Below are positions 55,189 to 62,877 of a DNA stretch of 62,924 bases, one piece after another (within the stretch, counting starts at the first letter, position 1; each line of letters starts with the position of its first letter). The stretch covers positions 21,006 to 83,929 of the forward strand of contig NZ_KE992086.1 in the NCBI RefSeq assembly GCF_000466425.1, written 5' to 3'. Both the position numbers and the translations under genes were made by a program. The notes under the pieces were generated by a model. That model made no database searches and was not told the DNA's origin. It worked only from the letters and a program-made list of their open reading frames with translations. This DNA comes from Capnocytophaga sp. oral taxon 863 str. F0517. GTDB lineage: Bacteria > Bacteroidota > Bacteroidia > Flavobacteriales > Flavobacteriaceae.

Positions 55189-55206
55189 TCACTAAAGAAG
55201 TCGTAT

Positions 55207-56310
55207 TTATTTCAAAAGGGCATACTCGAATACCGGATAGCCACGTTCTCCATCTTCTTTGGAAAGTGCTAAGAAGCGGAGCTTGTATAGGTTGCCACTA
55301 CCATCTTTGATAATATAGAAGATAGTATCCGCTAATTTTCTATCATAAGTACTTCTCCAAGAAGCCCCTATACCCAATTGGTGGTTGAGTGAAGGATCAT
55401 CGAAGTTGACTTGGCTGGCTTTGGCTTTGTCGTAGGCTGCATATTCAGTGTCGAGTTTTTCGGCTTTATCCACAGTTACTTTCTTCACTTTTACGCCATT
55501 ATAGAAATTGTTGGTAACCATATCGGCAAAGTAGTAAGTGATTTGATCTCCACCTCTCATAGCGGTATAGTTCGTAAGTCCTGTAAAGGAGATGTCCCAC
55601 TTGGTTTTTTCAGGTTGAACATTTACTATTTTCTCTTGGTTGAGACTTACGAAGACAAAGTTATAAGCGGGGTTTTTCTTAACGGTGATGGACTTGGCTG
55701 TAGTCTCGTTAAGGTTGGCATAGTGGATTACGTAGTCATTACCGCTTCGGGTGATACGTACTTTCTTGAAGCCTCTTGCTTCACCATCGAGGGCAGTGCC
55801 TCCTTTCTCAGGAGTAGTAGTACCTACGGCAAAGCCCATATTTACTAAATAGACTTTGTTATCAGCCTCTGTGGCGGATACCTCGGCGATAGCGGTTTGT
55901 CTGCCTTTGGTGTTTTGGGCGGACTTGAGTTCTCCCCAAGGGCTATCCACATACCCTAAATTGGCAAAGGTATTGAAGCCCACGCTTACCGAAGGGTCTT
56001 CTGCCTGGACTTCATCAATATTGGTGGTTTCAAGCTGTTTGGCAGCCATTTTCACAGTACTATTGAGGATTACTCTGAAATCATCTCCACAATAGAAACC
56101 AAAGTCCCAAGAGTCTCTCTTTACAGTAGTTTCACTCTTGGCGGAGAGGTCTACGAATACCTGATTGGGTTCGTTAGGCCCGCCTACAGAAGGCTTGAAT
56201 ACTCCACCTTCGCTCACGCTTTCAGGTTGTTCAACGGGTTTGTCATCATCTTTTGAGCAAGCAGCTATCGCAAGGCTGAAGAGCGATAGCAATAATATAC
56301 GTTTTTTCAT
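55207..56310 (-). CDS. HmuY-family lipoprotein
   Basis: A 367-aa surface lipoprotein of the HmuY family, which binds heme in Porphyromonas and passes it to a TonB receptor. Signal ending AIAAC, then SKDDD, which fits the K-(D/E)2 surface-export signal. The HmuY hallmark is WDFGFYCGDDFRVILNS near residue 68, and a second related block (KWDISFTG) lies near residue 237. It is co-directional with, and 11 bases downstream of, the TonB-dependent receptor gene. Confidence 0.82.
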   Translation of the reverse strand: MKKRILLLSLFSLAIAACSKDDDKPVEQPESVSEGGVFKPSVGGPNEPNQVFVDLSAKSETTVKRDSWDFGFYCGDDFRVILNSTVKMAAKQLETTNIDEVQAEDPSVSVGFNTFANLGYVDSPWGELKSAQNTKGRQTAIAEVSATEADNKVYLVNMGFAVGTTTPEKGGTALDGEARGFKKVRITRSGNDYVIHYANLNETTAKSITVKKNPAYNFVFVSLNQEKIVNVQPEKTKWDISFTGLTNYTAMRGGDQITYYFADMVTNNFYNGVKVKKVTVDKAEKLDTEYAAYDKAKASQVNFDDPSLNHQLGIGASWRSTYDRKLADTIFYIIKDGSGNLYKLRFLALSKEDGERGYPVFEYALLK

Positions 56311-56321
56311 GTATAATAAAA

Positions 56322-58430
56322 TTAATAATTAATATCCAAATTATAAGAGAGTTTGAGGAAGAAAGTTCTTCCATATCCAAGCAATACACTTGAGGAGGTA
56401 TTGTGCCCTTCGGTGGTTAGTGTGCGCTTAACATCGGTAACATCCAAGAGGTTTCTCGCTCCGAGGGTGAGTTCTAACTTCTTGCCTAAGAAAGGCTGTT
56501 TGATAGAGGCATCGAGCCAGCCGTAAGAGTCTACCTCGGAGACAATATAACCATTGGTAGTGGCTGCCCATAGCTGGGACTTGCCAGCCCATTTGTAGTA
56601 GCCAGATACGGAAGTACCCCACTTAGGGAAGGTATAGGTAAGTCCGGCATTGATACCCATGTTGAGCAGATAGCGATCATCTGTTTTATGAACATTGTTG
56701 TCAATAATCTGAGAAATCCAAGTGAAGGAAGCTCCTATGCTGGCTTCAAGATTTTCATCCAAACTCAGTGCATTGGTAGAGGCTAAATTGATATAATTAT
56801 ATTTGCTAATATTGATATTCTGATATTTAGGAGTAGACCCTTCGTAACCAATGAGCGCATTGGTGATACGGTCTTTGATACGGTTGTGGCTTAGAGAGAG
56901 TTGATTCTTCATCAGAAGGTCATCAGAGAAGAGGGTCATTTTCTTTAGGCTGGTATCGAAGGAAAGGCTACTTTCAGGGATAAGGCTTTCATTTCCAAGG
57001 AAATAATGTCCCTCAAAAATAATATTAGAGAACAACTCATAGAAGTCGGGCGTACGATAAGACCTTCCTACAGAGGCGCGCCATTCGAGGTTCTTAGGTA
57101 ATAAATAGCGGGAACCTACAGAGAAAGAATATTGGTTGTCAAATAAAGATTGATATGAATACCGTCCTCCCAATCCTAGCGAAAATTGGGGTGTAAAGTG
57201 ATATTCTGAAACTAAGAAACCATCATAGTTGTCAATACTTTCGCTCACTTCCTTGGTTCTGTTCTGAGAAGCATTTACAATGGCAAATCCTTTATTTTTG
57301 GTAGCTTCATATCCTATGGAAAGGGCTAACCTTTTGTCATAAAAACTTTTAGACAATTCTCCTTTGGAATAGCCTACCTTCATCGCCTCCACCCTCTCAG
57401 TGGTATTGTTGGTTTCCAATCGTCGGCTAATGATATATCTAAAGTACTCATCATCACGTGTTTGCTCCTGGTAAGAGAGGGAAAAGTTGTAATTAAGCCA
57501 GCCACTTCCATTGATATTAAGGTGATGGAATTGTCGCTTATAGAAATAACGGCGGTCATTTCCGAACTTATAGCGTCCCCATTGGTCATTATAGCCTGAT
57601 TTTACACTTCGGTCATAGAAGCTAATATCTTGATTCATAAGCTCAAACTTGTAAAAAGTATTGAAGTGCTCTTTTTTATAGTTGATTATAGCGTTGGTCT
57701 GTAAGTAGTTGCGAGGCAGAAAGCGGTAACCTCTGTTTTGGTCGTTATATAATACATTTTTACCATTGTAGTTTCCTAAGAAGCCGTTGAACTTGTTTCG
57801 AGTAGTTCCCACGGAGAACATCCAGTGGTCATTGAGGTTATGCGAAGCCTTGAAGTTTTGGATATGTCTGCCTCGGGTGGTGAGGTTATATTCCCTTCCG
57901 ACACTTTCCTCCTGTAAGGAATAGGTAAGGTTCCACTTATTGTCAGCATGTCGTTTGGTAATGATGTTCAGTATACCGCTAATAGCATTGGCACCGTGGG
58001 TAACCCCCATCGCTCCTTCTATGATTTCGATACGTTCGATATCATCCAAATTGATTTGAGATAGGTCGGTATTATTACCTACCCCACCTTCATTGACCAG
58101 GGGGACATTGTCCACCAGGACTTTGAAGTAGCTGGCATCCAAGCCAAAGAGGGAAACGGTAGAGCGGCCAGAATCTCCATCAGGCATAACAGTGATATTT
58201 ACATATTGGTTCAGTACGTCTCCTAAGTTGGTAGCTCCTAAGCTTTTGATTTGCTTTTCGGTAATCACCTGTACATTTTTGATGGATTTTTTGATAGATT
58301 GGGGTTCTATCTGAGCGGAGACGACCACATGGTCAAGTTTGATGATTTTCTGAGGATCAAGGGTGTCTTTTTGGGCGAAGAGGCTATGGCCTCCCCATAA
58401 TAGTAAATATAAGAATAAGGAAAGTTTCAT
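56322..58430 (-). CDS. TonB-dependent outer-membrane receptor, HmuR-like
   Basis: Outer-membrane barrel that imports heme or iron complexes with TonB energy. 702 aa: signal peptide (about 1-19, ending LFA), a TonB box-like HVVVSAQ near residue 34, a plug domain (about 45-165, with ANAISGILNIIT) and a C-terminal barrel ending in a strand (FLKLSYNLDINY). No CarboxypepD-like N-terminal extension. Partner HmuY-type lipoprotein follows. Transcribed from the minus-strand promoter at 58465-58496. Confidence 0.9.
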   Translation of the reverse strand: MKLSLFLYLLLWGGHSLFAQKDTLDPQKIIKLDHVVVSAQIEPQSIKKSIKNVQVITEKQIKSLGATNLGDVLNQYVNITVMPDGDSGRSTVSLFGLDASYFKVLVDNVPLVNEGGVGNNTDLSQINLDDIERIEIIEGAMGVTHGANAISGILNIITKRHADNKWNLTYSLQEESVGREYNLTTRGRHIQNFKASHNLNDHWMFSVGTTRNKFNGFLGNYNGKNVLYNDQNRGYRFLPRNYLQTNAIINYKKEHFNTFYKFELMNQDISFYDRSVKSGYNDQWGRYKFGNDRRYFYKRQFHHLNINGSGWLNYNFSLSYQEQTRDDEYFRYIISRRLETNNTTERVEAMKVGYSKGELSKSFYDKRLALSIGYEATKNKGFAIVNASQNRTKEVSESIDNYDGFLVSEYHFTPQFSLGLGGRYSYQSLFDNQYSFSVGSRYLLPKNLEWRASVGRSYRTPDFYELFSNIIFEGHYFLGNESLIPESSLSFDTSLKKMTLFSDDLLMKNQLSLSHNRIKDRITNALIGYEGSTPKYQNINISKYNYINLASTNALSLDENLEASIGASFTWISQIIDNNVHKTDDRYLLNMGINAGLTYTFPKWGTSVSGYYKWAGKSQLWAATTNGYIVSEVDSYGWLDASIKQPFLGKKLELTLGARNLLDVTDVKRTLTTEGHNTSSSVLLGYGRTFFLKLSYNLDINY

Positions 58431-58464
58431 TCTTTTTATTATAAATTAAATGATTTTGCGGCGG

Positions 58465-58496
58465 CAAAAGTACGTTTTATTTTTATCAATTCCAAA
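58465..58496 (-). promoter_or_regulatory. Promoter of the TonB receptor-HmuY operon
   Basis: On the minus strand TTTG (58493-58496), 20 bases, TACTTTTG (58465-58472), 35 bases upstream of the receptor ATG. Confidence 0.65.
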
Positions 58497-58616
58497 TTAA
58501 TTTAGTAAATATTGTTAGATATTGGCAATAGATAGTCAGTAGTTGGTCTTTAGTAGTTGAAAAACAGTATTTTAAGTATATTGTTAAGAATTGGTCACTA
58601 AAAAAACAAAATTAAT

Positions 58617-58647
58617 TTTGTTTTATTCTAAATAAAACGTATCTTTG
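58617..58647 (+). promoter_or_regulatory. Promoter of the paired HmuY-like lipoprotein genes, with palindrome
   Basis: TTTG (58617-58620), 19 bases, TATCTTTG (58640-58647). A perfect palindrome (TTTTATT-CTA-AATAAAA, 58621-58637) fills the spacer and could bind an iron regulator such as Fur. Confidence 0.65.
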
Positions 58648-58678
58648 CCCTCGCAAAACCATAAAAAATTAGATTAAG

Positions 58679-59419
58679 ATGAAATTAAAATTTTTAGCAC
58701 CTGCATTGCTTGCAGGATTAGTAGCCTTTACTTCATGCAGTAAAGATGATAGCAAAAAGGAAGAACCAAAGAAAGAAAACAACCAAGGGGGTGGAAACCA
58801 ACAAGGTGGAAACCAACAGGGTGGAAATCAGCAAGGAGAACAAAAGCCGGCAACAGATAAAATAACTTTAGATTTCTCGGGAACAGAAGCTAAAGAGCAA
58901 CAGCTGTCAGCCCTAACAGGATGGACTTATTTCTCTCTAAAAAATGGCGTAGTAACTCCTGAAAATCCTGCGGAAGATCTCTCTTGGGATATTGCTTTCA
59001 AACAATATTTTGTAAAACTTAATGGTGGTACTTCAGGAAAAGGGAAAGCAGAAGCCTTCAAGACAGAAGAAAAAGACTTTGCTAAAGTTACAGAAGCTCC
59101 TAAAACAGGCTTTGTAAAAGACAAGGAGGAAAAATTTACTGATAGAGAAGGAAAAGAAGTATCTAGAGATAATGTGTCACCCTTGCTTACAGGAGGATTC
59201 TTTTCTAAAACAGGTATGATAGAAATCAATCCTGCTAATATAAAGAAATATGGTGATAAAAATGTATTTGGTACTAACGAATGGGTATATATAATCAAAA
59301 CAGCGGATGGAACCTATGCTAAGATACAGCTAACAGACATCTACAAAGAAATACTAGGAAAGAAAGTGCCATTCTTTCTTAATCTAAAATACCAATTAAG
59401 CAAAACGGTAAGTGAATAA
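58679..59419 (+). CDS. HmuY-like lipoprotein with Gly/Asn/Gln repeat
   Basis: A 246-aa surface lipoprotein. Signal ending FTSC, then SKDDSKKEE, matching the K-(D/E)2 surface-export signal. A low-complexity linker of GGNQQ repeats follows (residues about 34-58), encoded by roughly 15-base repeats. The HmuY-like core has LSWDIAFKQYFVKLNGG near residue 102. It is the first of two tandem paralogues; the second starts 5 bases downstream. Confidence 0.78.
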   Translation: MKLKFLAPALLAGLVAFTSCSKDDSKKEEPKKENNQGGGNQQGGNQQGGNQQGEQKPATDKITLDFSGTEAKEQQLSALTGWTYFSLKNGVVTPENPAEDLSWDIAFKQYFVKLNGGTSGKGKAEAFKTEEKDFAKVTEAPKTGFVKDKEEKFTDREGKEVSRDNVSPLLTGGFFSKTGMIEINPANIKKYGDKNVFGTNEWVYIIKTADGTYAKIQLTDIYKEILGKKVPFFLNLKYQLSKTVSE

Positions 59420-59424
59420 TAACC

Positions 59425-60099
59425 ATGAAAACAAAATTACTATTTGCGACGACATGCTTACTAGGTCTCTTTGCCCTTACCTCTTGTAGTAAGGATGAAA
59501 AAGAGGAGGACAAGCCAGCAGGGGTAAAGCAGGAAAAAAACCTTAATGCAAGGCAGGACAAATGGGTGTATTACTCCTTTGAGAAAAATGCTATTGTAGA
59601 GGTAGCTGATCCTAAAAATAGTTTGGATTGGGACATTGCTTTCTTTGCTTACTATGCCAAGCTCAATGGAGGCGAATCAGGCAAAGGAAAAGCTGGGGTA
59701 GTGAAAGTAATGAAGGGAGGTAAGGATGTAACTGACTTTTCCACTCCAATTGATGCACTTCCCAAAGAAGAAGACTATAAGCTAGACACCAAGGGTACTA
59801 TGTCCTATGGGAATTATCCTAAATTGACTCAAAAAGAAGATACTTTTTCAAACTATCTCTCCGGAGGCTTTAAATCAGAGGGTGAAGATTTTACAGGTTT
59901 TGTATTTCTTCATCCCGATAATTCTCAAGCTAGAGGAGGAAAGTGGCCAAGTGTATATGCCCCAACTAAGTTTGTCTATGTTATCAGAACTGCCAAAGGA
60001 GCCTATGTAAAGTTCCAAGTAACAGACTTTTATAATGAAAGGGTACAAGCCAATTGCCCTTCCTTCCAATACATCCTTAGCGAGGATGGTAAGTTCTAG
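59425..60099 (+). CDS. HmuY-like lipoprotein, second paralogue
   Basis: A 224-aa surface lipoprotein. Signal ending LTSC, then SKDEKEED, matching the K-(D/E)2 surface-export signal. HmuY-like core with LDWDIAFFAYYAKLNGG near residue 70, closely similar to the upstream paralogue (GKGKA follows in both). It lacks the GGNQQ linker. Terminator at 60125. Confidence 0.78.
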   Translation: MKTKLLFATTCLLGLFALTSCSKDEKEEDKPAGVKQEKNLNARQDKWVYYSFEKNAIVEVADPKNSLDWDIAFFAYYAKLNGGESGKGKAGVVKVMKGGKDVTDFSTPIDALPKEEDYKLDTKGTMSYGNYPKLTQKEDTFSNYLSGGFKSEGEDFTGFVFLHPDNSQARGGKWPSVYAPTKFVYVIRTAKGAYVKFQVTDFYNERVQANCPSFQYILSEDGKF

Positions 60100-60124
60100 A
60101 AATACCTACTCTAATATTGATAAT

Positions 60125-60164
60125 AGAATTGCTATACTTCCTTGCTTGTATAGCAATTCTTTTT
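60125..60164 (+). terminator. Intrinsic terminator after the HmuY-like pair
   Basis: AGAATTGCTATA (60125-60136) pairs with TATAGCAATTCT (60149-60160), followed by TTTTG. Confidence 0.82.
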
Positions 60165-60186
60165 GTAAAATAAAAACACCTTATTC

Positions 60187-60486
60187 ATGTTAAGATTCTT
60201 TATGTTCGTGGGGCTGTCCCTTCTATCTTCGGTGGTGAAGGGGCAATACTCCCTTACGGGTACCATTACCGATTGCCTAAGCCGAGCGCCTCTCTCGGGG
60301 GCTACTGTGGAGCTGGTAGGTCAGCAAAAAACGGTACAGACCAATGCGCAGGGGCAATTCTCCTTCCAAGACCTTTCCAAGGGTACCCATCACTTCTATG
60401 TGAGTCAGGATGACTATAAGGGACATTTCTTCAAGGTCTCTATCAAAAGAAACGAAAAAAATTATATCTTTGCCCTCTGCAATTAA
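60187..60486 (+). CDS. Carboxypeptidase-like regulatory domain fragment, likely truncated TonB receptor
   Basis: A 99-aa protein: signal peptide (about 1-19), then a CarboxypepD_reg-like beta domain (YSLTGTITDCLSRAPLSGAT, TNAQGQFSFQDL), the usual N-terminal extension of many Bacteroidetes TonB-dependent receptors. The protein stops where the plug domain should begin. Its last residues are read through TATCTTTGCCCTCTGC (60465-60480), which looks like a promoter -7 element and not like receptor coding sequence. A mobile-element integrase follows. It is most simply a receptor gene cut by integration, although a small stand-alone protein is possible. Confidence 0.6.
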   Translation: MLRFFMFVGLSLLSSVVKGQYSLTGTITDCLSRAPLSGATVELVGQQKTVQTNAQGQFSFQDLSKGTHHFYVSQDDYKGHFFKVSIKRNEKNYIFALCN

Positions 60487-60613
60487 ACAGATTTGCTGTA
60501 ATATTTTGATATTCAAATATTTATATGTAATTTTGCGCCATGGTTGTGTCAAACTTGTGTCACACATCCAATAGGGATTATTCAGGACTATTCTCATAGC
60601 CCTAAATAAAAAA

Positions 60614-61753
60614 ATGCCTAAAAACAACAAACAATCTTCCATTATACCCATGGTGGCATTTAAGCCTGCCGAACTTCGTATAGGTACTGATTGGCTGATC
60701 GTGTATTATGCAAAAGATCCTCAAACGGACAAACTGATTAGGTTTCGCAATAGGGTGCCTAAAATGAGCAACAAAAAAGAACGCTTGCGCTTTGCTCAAA
60801 AGATGATAGAAACACTTAACGAGCAACTGTATTCGGGCTGGTCTCCATACATGGGCAACCTTACAGAAGTAAAGACTATTGATTACTGTTTTGATTATTA
60901 CCAAAAAACACTCTCAAAAGAACTTTCCGATGGGGTAAAAAGAAAATCTACTTACAACAATTACAAGTATTTTATTGCAGCCTTCTCTGAATATTTATCC
61001 ATATACCATAAGAGAGCTAAGTTTATCTCTGATATTTCTACACTTATATGTGATCATTTCTTGGATAGAATCTATATAGAGAAAGAAAAAAGTGCAAGAA
61101 CCTACAACTTCTACCTTATGTGTATGCGTACTTTCTTTAATTTTTGTCTGTCAAAGGGATTTATAAAGGAAAGCCCTGTGAAAAACACAAAATCAAAGAC
61201 TATAAAAGAGAAAACAAGGGTAGTACTCAACGAAAAAGAAAAGAAGCAACTAAAACTTCTAAGGAAAGATAATTTTCATTTTTACGTATTCTGTATGACT
61301 ACCTATTACTGTTTTATTCGTCCTAATGAGCTTAAAAAACTAAAGGTGGAGCATGTAAATATAGAAAAAAGCTACATCACGATACCCGGCAGTATTTCCA
61401 AAAATAGAAAGACGGAGAATGTAACCATTCCAAATATATTCATAGAGGAGTTGAAAGAACATATTGGCAAAGCCTCCAAAGACCTATTTTTATTCGGAAA
61501 GAAGTTTGTACCAGGAAAGCAAGCGGTTACAAATTTATTCTATCATTGGGAGAAGGTACGTAAAGAATACCACTTTAGAAAGGAGGTGCAGTTTTATTCG
61601 CTCAAGGACACAGGTATAACAGATATGCTTAACGCTGGTGTACCTGCTATTAAGGTGCGTGATCAAGCTCGCCACTCGGATCTGAGTATAACGGAGATAT
61701 ACACTGCTCGCAACAACTCCGCTGATGAAACAGTCAAAAATATTCATTACTGA
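60614..61753 (+). CDS. Tyrosine-type site-specific recombinase (integrase)
   Basis: A 379-aa phage/transposon-type integrase. An N-terminal SAM-like DNA-binding region is followed by the catalytic domain: Arg236 (CFIRPNELKK), His354 in ARHSD and the nucleophile Tyr363 (TEIYTAR). The usual HxxR box reads YSLKDTG, with Lys331 where the second Arg is expected. No signal or membrane segment. It lies 128 bases from the truncated TonB receptor fragment and is followed by a repeat array, which fits the end of an integrated element. It could alternatively be a relic, but the frame is intact. Confidence 0.9.
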   Translation: MPKNNKQSSIIPMVAFKPAELRIGTDWLIVYYAKDPQTDKLIRFRNRVPKMSNKKERLRFAQKMIETLNEQLYSGWSPYMGNLTEVKTIDYCFDYYQKTLSKELSDGVKRKSTYNNYKYFIAAFSEYLSIYHKRAKFISDISTLICDHFLDRIYIEKEKSARTYNFYLMCMRTFFNFCLSKGFIKESPVKNTKSKTIKEKTRVVLNEKEKKQLKLLRKDNFHFYVFCMTTYYCFIRPNELKKLKVEHVNIEKSYITIPGSISKNRKTENVTIPNIFIEELKEHIGKASKDLFLFGKKFVPGKQAVTNLFYHWEKVRKEYHFRKEVQFYSLKDTGITDMLNAGVPAIKVRDQARHSDLSITEIYTARNNSADETVKNIHY

Positions 61754-61792
61754 TGATTCTATGCAACGAGAGTAGGGCGGAGTAGCCGTTTT

Positions 61793-61996
61793 TTTGGAAA
61801 CTTTGGAAACTTATAAACATATTGCTGACTTTCAACAAGTTACAAAATAACTCAAAAATCACCTTACAGCGCTCTATATCGTTATAAACTATTTATTTTC
61901 ATATAGTTACATTGTATTTATATAAGTTTCCAAATCTTTATTATTTTTGGAAACCAAAGGGGGAAATTTTTGGAAACCGAGCCTATTTTTGGAAAC
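61793..61996. repeat. Iteron-like array of six TTTGGAAAC repeats
   Basis: TTTGGAAAC occurs at 61793, 61802, 61946, 61969 and 61988, and in reverse (GTTTCCAAA) at 61926. The last two share the longer TTTTTGGAAACCGAGCCT. They lie in the 312-base gene-free stretch 61754-62065 after the integrase gene. Possible roles are integrase or excisionase arm sites or a replication/transfer origin. Confidence 0.7.
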
Positions 61997-62010
61997 CGAG
62001 CCTAAAAAAA

Positions 62011-62039
62011 CCTCCCCCGCGTGTTCCGTGCGGAGGAGG
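62011..62039 (-). terminator. GC-rich terminator of the minus-strand small-gene operon
   Basis: CCTCCCCCGC (62011-62020) pairs with GCGGAGGAGG (62030-62039), one mismatch. On the minus strand the hairpin is followed by seven Ts (62004-62010). Confidence 0.7.
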
Positions 62040-62065
62040 AAAATGTAAAAAAAAATTGCCTGAGT

Positions 62066-62179
62066 TTATACAGTTTTATATCTAAAGGTATAGATAAGCC
62101 AGCCAAAGAGGTACAAACGTTCCTCGGTATAGAGCAGCTCACCAGCTATATCTAAGTGATAGTATTTTACTGTCTTCAT
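62066..62179 (-). CDS. Tiny protein of the mobile element
   Basis: A 37-aa frame, MKTVKYYHLDIAGELLYTEE and then an aromatic-rich end (RLYLFGWLIYTFRYKTV). It has no family resemblance. It starts 3 bases after the upstream gene's stop and ends just before a terminator, so it fits a compact operon. It might not be translated. Confidence 0.4.
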   Translation of the reverse strand: MKTVKYYHLDIAGELLYTEERLYLFGWLIYTFRYKTV

Positions 62180-62182
62180 AGG

Positions 62183-62497
62183 TTAGTCTTTCTTAGGGTT
62201 TAACATTGCTTCCAAAACAGCCTTATCAGCCGAGACTTTTCCACTCTTGATTCCGACACCATTACAACCTGTTATGAAATATTCGCAATCATTCATCACT
62301 TCTAAAGCCCGACTTACGCCGTCTTCTTCCATAGGTAAAGGGCGATCATCTTTAGATATGTAGTTGTGGAAAATAGTGACATATTTTATCCTATACACAA
62401 CACCTTTCTTGATCTTCTTTCCTTGAATATAGAATACCTCATCGTCTATATCAAAACGGGTTCCCGCTTCTATCTTTCCTATTTTACTGATTTTCAT
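62183..62497 (-). CDS. Small mobile-element protein with SH3-like N-terminal pattern
   Basis: A 104-aa protein. Residues about 8-55 have FDIDDEVFYIQGKKIKKGVV and YRIKYVTIF, a short beta-barrel pattern like that of the next upstream gene. The rest (EYFITGCNGVGIKSGKVSAD) is unrecognised. The start overlaps the upstream stop by 4 bases (ATGA), so translation is probably coupled. Confidence 0.55.
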   Translation of the reverse strand: MKISKIGKIEAGTRFDIDDEVFYIQGKKIKKGVVYRIKYVTIFHNYISKDDRPLPMEEDGVSRALEVMNDCEYFITGCNGVGIKSGKVSADKAVLEAMLNPKKD

Positions 62498-62751
62498 AGC
62501 TTACCATTTAAAATACAACACTCTAAATCTTTCCTACAATAGAATACGAGATTTTCAGGAATAAGATACTCTTCCCAATCAAATCTGTATTTTACTTCAT
62601 ATCTTGTAGGACCTTCAAATTCTTTGGAATAGATATTTTTACGGCTTCTATGGCAAATAATCTCCATACCTATAACTACATTTTCTCTAATTCCTGATTG
62701 AGACAAATAACATACCTTGTCTCCAATTTCAAATTTAGTTCTGACTTCCAT
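62494..62751 (-). CDS. Small mobile-element protein with SH3-like pattern
   Basis: An 85-aa protein opening MEVRTKFEIGDKVCYLSQSG, then IRENVVIGMEIICHR and YEVKYRFDWEEYLIPENLV. The layout (FxIGDxV, a variable loop, a YxV strand and a closing acidic strand) matches the small SH3-like proteins at 62183 and 51217, suggesting a family. Function unknown. Middle of the minus-strand operon. Confidence 0.55.
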   Translation of the reverse strand: MEVRTKFEIGDKVCYLSQSGIRENVVIGMEIICHRSRKNIYSKEFEGPTRYEVKYRFDWEEYLIPENLVFYCRKDLECCILNGKL

Positions 62752-62754
62752 AGC

Positions 62755-62877
62755 TTAGTTGTTTTTAGGGTTCGTAGATGAGATAAGATCCGTAAAGGAA
62801 TTGAGGTAGTCCAAGCCTCGATATACCTCACGAGGCATATAGCCCGATCCATCGTGGCAGTCCTTGAGGTACTGCAT
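62755..62877 (-). CDS. Small mobile-element protein
   Basis: A 40-aa frame: MQYLKDCHDGSGYMPREVYR, then GLDYLNSFTDLISSTNPKNN. The stop lies 3 bases before the next gene's ATG (62751). The frame continues upstream for about 13 coding-like residues without an ATG (ending at a TAA near the window edge), so the true start or an upstream frameshift cannot be resolved. No family recognised. Confidence 0.4.
   Translation of the reverse strand: MQYLKDCHDGSGYMPREVYRGLDYLNSFTDLISSTNPKNN

Noticed and set aside
61793-61996. Short-repeat array considered as CRISPR
   Set aside because: The unit is only 9 bases, spacing is irregular, one copy is inverted and no cas gene is present.
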